Positions 1 to 6,214 of a stretch of 6,269 bases of DNA are shown piece after piece; position 1 is the first letter of the stretch, and every line of letters begins with the position of its first letter. The notes under the pieces are model-generated. The model searched no databases and was not told the DNA's origin. It saw only the letters and a program-made list of their open reading frames with translations. The position numbers and the translations under genes are program-made. The DNA comes from Planctomycetota bacterium (lineage in GTDB: Bacteria; Planctomycetota; Planctomycetia; Pirellulales; Pirellulaceae), in assembly GCA_024277285.1 (NCBI GenBank), contig JAJRVM010000153.1, forward strand, positions 1 to 6,269, given 5' to 3'.

Positions 1-2019
1 AATCCCACCTCGATGCTGGAAATGGTTGCCGAGCGGAACGTCACCGTCTTGCCAGCAACGCCCCGGCTGCTGAGCCTGCTGATCGAACACCCGCAATCGG
101 CACGGTTGCTCCAAAGTGTGCGTCAAGTCCAAACCGGTGGTGAAGTGTTGTCAACGACACTATGCAACCAGGTCGTGAACCAATTGAAAGTGCCATTGGT
201 CAATCTATACGGCCCCACGGAAGCGGCGGTCGAGGCGACCTATTGGGTCTGTCGCCCTGGCGACCGACCGGCACGAGTGGCCATCGGTCGGCCCATCGCC
301 AATGTTCGGACTTTTGTGCTCGACGCAAGCCGGCAACCCGTCCCTCTTGGTGTGCCCGGCGAGTTGTACATCGGCGGTGCGGGACTGGCGCGCGGGTACT
401 TGAATGATCCGCAGCGAACGGCCGAGTCTTTTCTGCCTTGCCCGCTGAGTGACGATCCGAATCAACGTCTCTACCGAACCGGCGATCGATGTCGCTGGAC
501 GGATGATGGAAATCTTGAATTCCTGGGGCGGTTCGATCAACAGGTCAAGTTGCGGGGCTATCGCATCGAGCTCGAAGAAATCGAACACCACTTGGTTGCT
601 CAGTCGACCATCTGCGATGCCGCAGTTGCGGTACGCAGAAATCAATCGCAAGAGTCCGAACTAGTTGCCTATATTGTCGTCGCCAGCGACGTGACGAAAA
701 CAGCAATGGCACAGCACGAGAGCGAGTTGCGCCATGTGCTGCTCGATGTGTTGCCAGGTTATATGGTACCGACTCGTTTTGAACTGCTTGATGAGCTTCC
801 GCGGACCGGCAATGGCAAGCTTGATCGGCGGGCGCTGCCTGAACTGCAGCATCGCGTTCTGGTCCAATGCGACCATGTGGCGCCACGCAATCCTCTCGAA
901 CAGTTCCTGGTGGGTGCATGCCAACACATCCTGCAGGTTCAGAGAATCGGTATTCACGACAGCTTTTACGACCTGGGCGGCAACTCGATCCAAGGCGCCA
1001 CGCTGCTGGCGATGCTGCAAGACGAGTTGGGCGAGCGCATTCAAACCGCGGCACTGTTCGACCTGACAGAGATTGGTGACCTGGCCAAATACCTGGCCAT
1101 CAACCACCACGAAGCGGTCGTATCGAGATTTGGCCCCGAGTCGTCTGTGTCGGCACAGCAACTGGCCAGTGCGTCATGCGATCCGCATCGGGCGGGGTCG
1201 GCCGGTGCATTAATGCACTCGCCTGGCGACTTGATCGTGCCGATCCAACCTGGCGGAAGCAAGACTCCCTTGTTCATGGTGCATCCGCCCGGGGGTATCG
1301 TTATCTGCTACCAGCCGTTAGCCAAACAGCTGGGCGATCAGCAACCTCTTTACGGAATCCGCGCCCGTGGACTGCATGGCGAAACCGACTTGCCCACCGA
1401 CCTGGCCTCGATGGCTTCGGAGTACGTTACCGCCATACGTACGATACAACCGTCGGGCCCCTATTGCCTGGGAGGATGGTCGCTGGGTGGCGTTGTTGCC
1501 TTCGAGATGGCGCAGCAACTGGTGTCGGCTGGCGAATCGGTGCGGCACCTGGTTCTGCTCGATACCACAATTCCCCAGGGACAAGCCAATCAACAGTACT
1601 TGAGCGCAAATGACAATACGGGGATGGAATACGGCCTCGACGTGACGCTTGACGAATTGGCCAATTTGAAACCGGGCGAACAACTGCCATACCTTTGGGA
1701 GCATGCCCGCAAGCTCGGTGTGATCGACGACGAAGCACCGGAATCGCTTGTGCGGCAAGTGCTCGACGATCTGAAGCGGTTGTTCCATTCGCACTTGCAA
1801 CTAGCAAGCCAGTACACCATTTCACCCTACCCCGGGCCGGTCACGCTAATGCGTCCCAGCGACGCTCCGGTGGCGATCGATACCACACCCGATCGCGGTT
1901 GGCGCCAGCTGGCCAGCAGCGTCGACGTTCACTTTGTACCGGGACAACACCACAGCATGGTCAAGGAGCCACACGTCGTGGTGCTGGCCCGGAAGCTCGC
2001 AAACTGTCTCGAGGTGTAA
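1..2019 (+). CDS. Nonribosomal peptide synthetase, 3' end: partial adenylation domain, carrier domain, thioesterase (5'-truncated)
   Basis: The frame is open from base 1, so the gene starts upstream; residues are numbered from the Met at 13. The adenylation domain, which activates an amino acid as its adenylate, shows core motifs A5 (NLYGPTE, 64-70), A6 (GELYIGGAGLARGYL, 116-130), A7 (YRTGD, 154-158), A8 (GRFDQQVKLRGYRIELEEIE, 172-191), A9 (LPGYMVP, 247-253) and A10 (NGKLDR, 267-272, Lys269). A1-A4 lie off the window. The carrier domain (about 290-362) has LGGNSI with Ser325 as the phosphopantetheine site. The type I thioesterase (about 405-668) has HPPGG (424-428), GWSLG with nucleophile Ser490, Asp517 in LLDTT and His646 in GQHHSM, a complete triad. 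It should release the finished chain by hydrolysis or cyclisation. No epimerisation domain is seen. The product is unknown, and a hybrid polyketide/peptide line or a stand-alone A-T-TE enzyme cannot be excluded. Confidence 0.96.
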   Translation, partial: NPTSMLEMVAERNVTVLPATPRLLSLLIEHPQSARLLQSVRQVQTGGEVLSTTLCNQVVNQLKVPLVNLYGPTEAAVEATYWVCRPGDRPARVAIGRPIANVRTFVLDASRQPVPLGVPGELYIGGAGLARGYLNDPQRTAESFLPCPLSDDPNQRLYRTGDRCRWTDDGNLEFLGRFDQQVKLRGYRIELEEIEHHLVAQSTICDAAVAVRRNQSQESELVAYIVVASDVTKTAMAQHESELRHVLLDVLPGYMVPTRFELLDELPRTGNGKLDRRALPELQHRVLVQCDHVAPRNPLEQFLVGACQHILQVQRIGIHDSFYDLGGNSIQGATLLAMLQDELGERIQTAALFDLTEIGDLAKYLAINHHEAVVSRFGPESSVSAQQLASASCDPHRAGSAGALMHSPGDLIVPIQPGGSKTPLFMVHPPGGIVICYQPLAKQLGDQQPLYGIRARGLHGETDLPTDLASMASEYVTAIRTIQPSGPYCLGGWSLGGVVAFEMAQQLVSAGESVRHLVLLDTTIPQGQANQQYLSANDNTGMEYGLDVTLDELANLKPGEQLPYLWEHARKLGVIDDEAPESLVRQVLDDLKRLFHSHLQLASQYTISPYPGPVTLMRPSDAPVAIDTTPDRGWRQLASSVDVHFVPGQHHSMVKEPHVVVLARKLANCLEV

Positions 2020-2049
2020 CCGATCGATCCGTTTCATAGCTCGACTCAC

Positions 2050-2066
2050 TCATGCATTGTGCATGA
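2050..2066. repeat. Perfect inverted repeat in the convergent gap, overlapping the channel stop codon
   Basis: TCATGCA, a 3-base spacer TTG, then TGCATGA: arms of 7 bp at 2050-2056 and 2060-2066. It covers the last codons and stop of the channel gene and lies 30 bp after the synthetase stop. It could form a small hairpin in transcripts from either side, but it is AT-balanced and no T-run follows on either strand, so it is a weak terminator candidate at best. Confidence 0.4.
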
Positions 2067-2997
2067 AAACGTCTCGACTTGGGTACGGGATACTAAAACC
2101 ACGCTCGTCGAACCCGTTCTTGATCGCTTCGTTCAATTCCCATCGAGTTGCCCAGTAGTCCGCGCTCTTGACCCAGGGTCGCACGACGAAGTCAACGCTG
2201 CTCTCCCCCAGCTCGTTGACCGCGACAACGGGCGCGGGTTCGCTCAGAATACGAGATTCGTTTTCCAGTAAATCGATGAGGAACTGCTTCACGTCGCGCA
2301 AGTTGTCTCCGTAACCACAACCTACGACCAAATCAATTCGACGTTCATCTTTGGCGGAAAAATTGGTAATCGTGGCACCCATGATCATGCTATTGGGCAC
2401 GATATGTTGTACGTTGTCGCCCGTCTTCATCAGCGTGTTGAACAAATGCACTTCCTCGACCGTTCCCTTCACGCCGCCGGCATCCACGAAGTCACCAACG
2501 CCGAAGGGTTTGAAGAGTACTAACATAACGCCCGACGCGAAGTTGGAAAGCGAGTCTTTCAGTGCAAAACCAACAGCGACGCCCGCAGCACCAAGAACCG
2601 CGGCAAACGACGTGGTATCGACCCCCAACCGGCCAATGGCCACCACGATCGCCAAGATCAGCAAGATGGCGTAGACGATGTTGAGCAAGAACTTGTGTAA
2701 CGTTGCGTCAATGTGAGCACGCGTGAGCAGCTTGCCAACCACGCGCGTGCCAATTCGGGCGAGCCAGCGTCCAATGACAAAAATGAGCAAAGCCGCCACA
2801 AGATTGATCGCCAACGGGATCAGCGACTCCTTGGCCAGTTCGCCAAGCCCGCGGAGCAGATCCTGAAAGCTATTGGCAGACGTAATCGCCTCCTGGAAGT
2901 TATCGTTAACGGTCGCTGTGTGCTCCCCCAACTTGGAAATGGTTTCTTCGGTCTTCTCCGCTTGGGCTAGCAACAAAGGTACCCATGACAAGTCCAT
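2050..2997 (-). CDS. mscS: Small-conductance mechanosensitive channel, MscS family
   Basis: A 315-residue inner-membrane channel that would open under membrane tension and release solutes during hypo-osmotic shock. Membrane helices are near residues 58-80 (TM1), 104-122 (TM2) and 128-162 (TM3). TM3 carries the Gly/Ala-rich pore stretch AAVLGAAGVAVGFAL and then SLSNFASGVMLVLFKPF, matching the E. coli MscS pattern almost throughout. The cytoplasmic part follows: GTVEEVHLFNT, VPNSMIMG, VNELGESSVDFVVRPWV and the terminal FSIPYPSRDV. E. coli MscS is 286 residues, so the core is full length; the extra is a hydrophilic N-terminal segment (about 13-57), probably helical. I chose the ATG at 2997 because AGGAG lies 7 nt before it. 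The frame stays open to an ATG at 3129, but that 44-residue extension has no ribosome site and no family resemblance. In the aligned pore, E. coli Leu105 and Leu109 become Val140 and Phe144, and Gln112-Gly113 become Lys147-Asp148. Confidence 0.95.
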   Translation of the reverse strand: MDLSWVPLLLAQAEKTEETISKLGEHTATVNDNFQEAITSANSFQDLLRGLGELAKESLIPLAINLVAALLIFVIGRWLARIGTRVVGKLLTRAHIDATLHKFLLNIVYAILLILAIVVAIGRLGVDTTSFAAVLGAAGVAVGFALKDSLSNFASGVMLVLFKPFGVGDFVDAGGVKGTVEEVHLFNTLMKTGDNVQHIVPNSMIMGATITNFSAKDERRIDLVVGCGYGDNLRDVKQFLIDLLENESRILSEPAPVVAVNELGESSVDFVVRPWVKSADYWATRWELNEAIKNGFDERGFSIPYPSRDVFMHNA

Positions 2998-3004
2998 GAC
3001 CAGG

Positions 3005-3009
3005 CTCCT
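3005..3009 (-). promoter_or_regulatory. Ribosome binding site of the MscS-type channel
   Basis: Read on the minus strand this is AGGAG, 7 nt before the ATG at 2997. It decides the start: the ATG at 3129 and other upstream codons in the same frame have no comparable site. Confidence 0.75.
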
Positions 3010-3072
3010 GAATAAGAAATCGACGTGAAAGTAAAGATGAGTCACGAACGTCTGAGCGTATCCGAGAACTCG

Positions 3073-3084
3073 CTTTCGCGAAAG
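3073..3084. promoter_or_regulatory. Perfect 12-bp palindrome, possible operator upstream of the channel gene
   Basis: CTTTCGCGAAAG is exactly self-complementary and lies 75 bp upstream of the channel's ATG on its promoter side. A dimeric regulator could bind it, but no regulator gene is nearby and a palindrome of this length may be chance. Confidence 0.3.
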
Positions 3085-3162
3085 GACGTATCTGCCCACG
3101 CAATACAGCCGAAGGCTGGGGCGCGTCAATTTCTTAAGCCTTTCCTAGGGTTCCGCGAGGTC

Positions 3163-3178
3163 CGCCGCATGCGCGGCG
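3163..3178. repeat. Short GC-rich hairpin in the intergenic gap
   Basis: CGCCGC (3163-3168) and GCGGCG (3173-3178) are complementary around the 4-base loop ATGC. The 6-bp all-GC stem should be stable in RNA. No T-run follows on either strand, so a terminator role is not supported. Confidence 0.35.
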
Positions 3179-3644
3179 ACCTTGCTCCACCCCAGGCTAT
3201 CTTAGCGCGCCCCTATCGGAGCTTATCCCACTGACATCTTCTCGATTCTGACGCAACAAACCAGCAAGCACGCTCGACACCATCAATTCCATCACAGATT
3301 ACTCGAATTCCTGGTTTCGCTGACCGGTTATGCGTCCAAGGTCACGTAGATCGGTGGTAATAGTGCGCACAAGCATTCATGGTTGTGCAAGTTACGCGGT
3401 CACGGTTGCCGATAACAGAAGCTACAGCCTGTCATGAAGACTGCCGGGGAGCGTACTCAACACAGGACAATGCTCTCCCAGCATGTGTTTTAGACACCCA
3501 TCCATGCCGGTTCTGTGACGAGAATGCCGAGCCGGTAAGCGGAGCCGGCGGAACTGCAACCGGGGCACTCCCGGCATGCGAACGAGATACAAACGACACG
3601 CCGCTTGAAATGACGCTGATTGCTGCTCCCCCGCACAACGTACG

Positions 3645-3652
3645 AAAAGGGA
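3645..3652 (+). promoter_or_regulatory. Ribosome binding site of the small hypothetical gene
   Basis: AAAAGGGA ends 5 nt before the ATG at 3658. It supports that start over the in-frame ATGs at 3379 and 3610, neither of which has a purine-rich site at the right distance. Confidence 0.5.
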
Positions 3653-3657
3653 TTGTG

Positions 3658-3927
3658 ATGTACCAGCAGACGTCACCCAGGGAAATGCGACAACTTGTCC
3701 TTGATGGTTTTCAGCAACACCATCAGCACGAGCTCTCTGACGGGGATCTGGAGCAACACGTGCGCATTGAGGGCGGCAAGGTCGTTGCCTACTGCTATCG
3801 GACCGAGAACCTCTTTGCCATGTGGATGGTCCAAATCGGTTTGGTCCAGTTCTATGACCACCATGGCGACATGCTGCAACTGCTCGACCTGACCTTGCCC
3901 GAAGCTAACACTCGGCGCGCCGCCTGA
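3658..3927 (+). CDS. Small hypothetical protein, 89 residues
   Basis: I do not recognise this protein. It is soluble-looking, with no signal peptide or clear membrane span. The N-terminal third (residues 1-36) is polar and His/Gln-rich, with QQHHQHELSDGDLEQH at 19-34, probably helical. The middle (38-80) reads as alternating strands: GGKVVAYCYRTENLFAMWMV, then GLVQFYDHHGDMLQLLDL, like a small beta-sheet domain with two turns. The tail NTRRAA is basic. I chose the ATG at 3658 because of the purine-rich site before it; the frame is open back to 3379, which would give 182 residues with a Cys-rich, low-complexity front part that does not look like one domain with the rest. It stands alone, divergent from the channel and convergent with the ABC exporter, so context gives no function. 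The His cluster might bind metal, but that is speculation. Confidence 0.6.
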   Translation: MYQQTSPREMRQLVLDGFQQHHQHELSDGDLEQHVRIEGGKVVAYCYRTENLFAMWMVQIGLVQFYDHHGDMLQLLDLTLPEANTRRAA

Positions 3928-3964
3928 TACGGATAAAGAGCCCAGAGTCGCGTGGAAAGAAGTG

Positions 3965-3992
3965 GTCGCCCCACGGCGCCCCATCAGGCGAC
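3965..3992. terminator. Possible bidirectional terminator hairpin between convergent genes
   Basis: GTCGCC (3965-3970) pairs with GGCGAC (3987-3992) around a 16-base loop that contains the palindrome GGCGCC. It sits 38 bp after the stop of the small plus-strand gene and overlaps the last codons of the minus-strand exporter. On the plus strand ATGTTTCT follows, on the minus strand CACTTCTTT: both are only mildly T-rich, so the call is tentative. Confidence 0.3.
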
Positions 3993-5927
3993 ATGTTTCT
4001 CGGGCGGCTGTTGCTCTGTGATCCGGCCATGGTCCAGCTCGTAAACGCGGTCGACCAAATGTAAATTGGACAGGCGATGCGTGATCATGATCAGTGTCCG
4101 ATTGCGGCTGAATTCGGTCAGCACTTCATTGATCAGTTTTTCGCTTTCGGTGTCGATCTGGCTGGTCGCTTCATCCAGGATCAAGATCTCGGGGTCGCGC
4201 AGAATCGCCCGCGCCAAGGCGATGCGTTGGCGTTGGCCACCGCTAAGACGTTGGCCATGTGGACCGACACGCGTTTCGTATTTGTCGGGCATCATACTGA
4301 TGAACTCATCCGCATGCGCCATTTGAGCCGCCTGGCGGACTTGTTGATCGGTCGCATCGAGCGAACCGTAGCGGATATTGTACATGACCGTGTCGTTAAA
4401 CAGCTCGGTCTGCTGGATCACCAATCCGATGCGGCTGCGCAGGTCGTCCAGATCCATCTCACGCAGGTCAACGCCATCCAAGAGAATCACGCCTTGTTGC
4501 GGATCGTAAAAGCGACAAACCAGATTGATCAACGACGACTTGCCGCTACCGTTGGCGCCAACAAACGCAATCTTCTCACCCTGCGAAATCTTCAGGTTGA
4601 TATCGCGCAGCACATAGTCGTCGTCGGCATAGGCGAATGACAGGTCACGCAATTCCAGCATTCGGTGCGGACGGGCAACCGGCTTGGGCGACGCGGGCGA
4701 CTTGACCTTCGATTCACGATCCAGCAGCGGGTAAAGTCGGTCGGCGGCGGCGATGCCAGCGTTGATGCCGGCGAAGACCGCCGACATCTTGCGCAATGGA
4801 TCACTGGCGCCAATAAGCAAACCGAAAAAGACCATCATGGTCGACACACTCAGGGGCGTGTCGGTCAGGCGAATTCCCAGCAAATGCGTCTCATGATTTA
4901 GGACCAGGTAGGCTCCGACCACGACCGTGGTACCGACCATCCCGATCCCCAGCAGCTCGGTAATCGGGCGCGCCAACGCGTTGTAGAACACGCTCTTCAA
5001 ACTCAGCCGAACGAGGTCGAGGGTCGTGTTACTGAAACGCATGTACTCGGTTTTTTCCATGCCGTACGCCTGGACCGTTTGAATGCTCCCAAACGCCTCC
5101 AGCATGACATGCTGGAAATTATGCATCTTGTCCAGAGTACGACGGCAAATGGACTTGATGCGTTTGCTGAGCCAGACGATCAGGTAGCTGACGATGGGTG
5201 CGACGACAAGCGACAGCAGCAACAATCGCCAGGAGATATAGCTGGCAAAAAGCAAGCAGACGGCTATCTTCAACGGCTCGCGCACCGCACCACCAAACAA
5301 ACTGATCAACCCCTTGGAAAGCATATCGGTCGTGGCGGCAATGTGCGTCGTGAATCCGCTGGTGCCGTATTTGGCAAACCCGCCACGATCCATCGTCATC
5401 GCCTGCTCGAATATCCGCAGCCGCAGATTACGCCCGATGTTCACGGAAACCTTGGCAATGATCAACGTATTGAACATCATGAAGATGTGTTTGACCAACG
5501 TGCCAAAGAGGACGAAGGCGATCACCACAACGACCGTATCAAAGGGGTCGTGCGGCAGGAACCGATCGACCAACGGCTGGACACGCCGCGAAGTGGCGAC
5601 TGACGTCGTCAGATTCGCACGCTCGCTCTGTAGCTGTGCAAGCTGCGATTCCATTGCAGCACGCTCGTCACCGTGCGCGTTGTCCACCTGTTTCCGCAAA
5701 GTGGCAAGCTCGGTCGTCAATTCCGAGATCCTGGCCTCGGTGGTTGTAATCTCCGTTTCGATCCATTCCTGCAGCGACTGCTCTGCAAGCGTGACTTGGA
5801 TCACGGGGAACAACGCTCCAATGTTGGCACCCCACAAGGCTGCCACAGCCACGGAGCAGAGTGTGGCCAACAGTATCGACTTCCAATATTGTAGCGCATC
5901 GCGCATCGCACGCGTAAAATTCGTCAT
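3984..5927 (-). CDS. ABC exporter, fused membrane and ATPase domains, MsbA-like
   Basis: A 647-residue half-transporter expected to work as an inner-membrane homodimer that flips or exports a lipid, peptide or drug using ATP. Membrane helices lie near 16-44 (TM1), 128-158 (TM2), 212-232, 234-255, 318-343 and 358-378. The ATPase domain (about 423-640) is complete: A-loop Tyr433, Walker A GANGSGKSS (457-465, Lys463), Q-loop Gln505, signature LSGGQRQR (561-568), Walker B ILILDEAT (581-588, Glu586) and switch His617. The D-loop reads SQID in place of the common SALD. Relatives such as MsbA are about 580 residues; the excess is a charged, heptad-like segment (about 47-118) between TM1 and TM2, on the periplasmic side. 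The start ATG has AGGGA 9 nt upstream. Closeness to a peptide synthetase hints at product export, but the gene is about 2 kb away on the other strand, and a housekeeping lipid role is equally possible. Confidence 0.95.
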   Translation of the reverse strand: MTNFTRAMRDALQYWKSILLATLCSVAVAALWGANIGALFPVIQVTLAEQSLQEWIETEITTTEARISELTTELATLRKQVDNAHGDERAAMESQLAQLQSERANLTTSVATSRRVQPLVDRFLPHDPFDTVVVVIAFVLFGTLVKHIFMMFNTLIIAKVSVNIGRNLRLRIFEQAMTMDRGGFAKYGTSGFTTHIAATTDMLSKGLISLFGGAVREPLKIAVCLLFASYISWRLLLLSLVVAPIVSYLIVWLSKRIKSICRRTLDKMHNFQHVMLEAFGSIQTVQAYGMEKTEYMRFSNTTLDLVRLSLKSVFYNALARPITELLGIGMVGTTVVVGAYLVLNHETHLLGIRLTDTPLSVSTMMVFFGLLIGASDPLRKMSAVFAGINAGIAAADRLYPLLDRESKVKSPASPKPVARPHRMLELRDLSFAYADDDYVLRDINLKISQGEKIAFVGANGSGKSSLINLVCRFYDPQQGVILLDGVDLREMDLDDLRSRIGLVIQQTELFNDTVMYNIRYGSLDATDQQVRQAAQMAHADEFISMMPDKYETRVGPHGQRLSGGQRQRIALARAILRDPEILILDEATSQIDTESEKLINEVLTEFSRNRTLIMITHRLSNLHLVDRVYELDHGRITEQQPPEKHVA

Positions 5928-6150
5928 CCGTAACCGTCCCTGGTTGTCGCCCCTATCCTAGATATCCAATGCCTCACCGTCGCGCCACTCGTTTGCCAGC
6001 GAAATTCTCCGCCCAACGGCTGGGATCTCGCTCGCCACCACGCGTTTGCTCATCCTGGCGATCAAGCGGCGTGGCTGACAAATCTATCCGAATGCCCGAC
6101 TGACGAAAAGAGATGTTTTGGCGCCCCCCCTGTCGGGTGAAGGGAAGAGC
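5928..6150. other. Upstream region of the ABC exporter, no gene seen
   Basis: No reading frame here has a recognisable domain or a good start. The exporter's ribosome site lies at its left end, and its promoter should be here or further right, but I could not identify convincing -35/-10 boxes on the minus strand. A run of seven C at 6124-6130, preceded by CG, is complementary to the GGGGGCG of the repeat that follows. Confidence 0.55.
5937..5941 (-). promoter_or_regulatory. Ribosome binding site of the ABC exporter
   Basis: Read on the minus strand this is AGGGA, 9 nt before the ATG at 5927, a slightly long but usable spacing. It supports that ATG over the internal Met at residue 8. Confidence 0.5.
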
Positions 6151-6214
6151 GAGGGGGCGAGGGGGCGAGGGGGTGAGGGGGCGAGGGGGCGAGGGGGGGA
6201 GGGGGCGAGGGGGT
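6151..6214 (+). repeat. Tandem repeat, eight copies of GAGGGGGN (G-quadruplex candidate)
   Basis: Eight consecutive units of exactly 8 bp, each GAGGGGG plus one variable base (C, C, T, C, C, G, C, T in order), with no insertion or deletion across 64 bp. Every unit gives a run of at least five G separated by three bases (N-G-A), which satisfies the usual quadruplex pattern twice over on the plus strand. It lies 224 bp upstream of the exporter start. The minus-strand translation is a Pro/Ser/Leu low-complexity string and is not a gene. Such arrays can arise by slippage, so copy number may vary between strains. Confidence 0.9.

Larger units (their letters stand above)
2998..3657. other. Intergenic gap between divergent genes, no convincing gene
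   Basis: The leaders of the minus-strand channel gene and the plus-strand small gene share this stretch of about 660 bp. Beyond the channel's ribosome site it holds a 12-bp palindrome (3073-3084) and a GC-rich hairpin (3163-3178). Reading frames here give low-complexity, Arg/Ser-rich or Cys/Pro-rich translations without recognisable domains. I could not find a sigma-70 promoter with good -35 and -10 boxes for either gene. The frame of the small gene stays open upstream to an ATG at 3379, but I regard that part as probably untranslated. Confidence 0.6.

Noticed and set aside
205..1161. Several minus-strand frames of 148-169 codons opposite the synthetase
   Set aside because: They overlap a frame with unmistakable adenylation and carrier motifs; their translations show no family resemblance.
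2350..2674. Plus-strand frame of 107 codons opposite the channel gene
   Set aside because: It is antisense to the pore and TM helices of the channel and reads as Ser/Thr/Ala-rich low complexity.
2998..3129. Channel gene starting at the ATG at 3129 (359 residues)
   Set aside because: The extra 44 residues are unlike any MscS N-terminus, and the clear AGGAG sits just before the ATG at 2997.
3560..3574. CCGGG/CCCGG inverted repeat, considered as a terminator or riboswitch stem
   Set aside because: The stem is only 5 bp, no T-run follows and no partner helices form a known riboswitch fold.
5314..5961. Plus-strand frame of 215 codons opposite the ABC exporter
   Set aside because: It runs antisense to a complete exporter gene with all ATPase motifs, and its translation is low-complexity and rich in Ser, Val and Arg, typical of a shadow frame.
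6151..6214. CRISPR array
   Set aside because: The units are 8 bp with no spacers; this is a simple tandem repeat.
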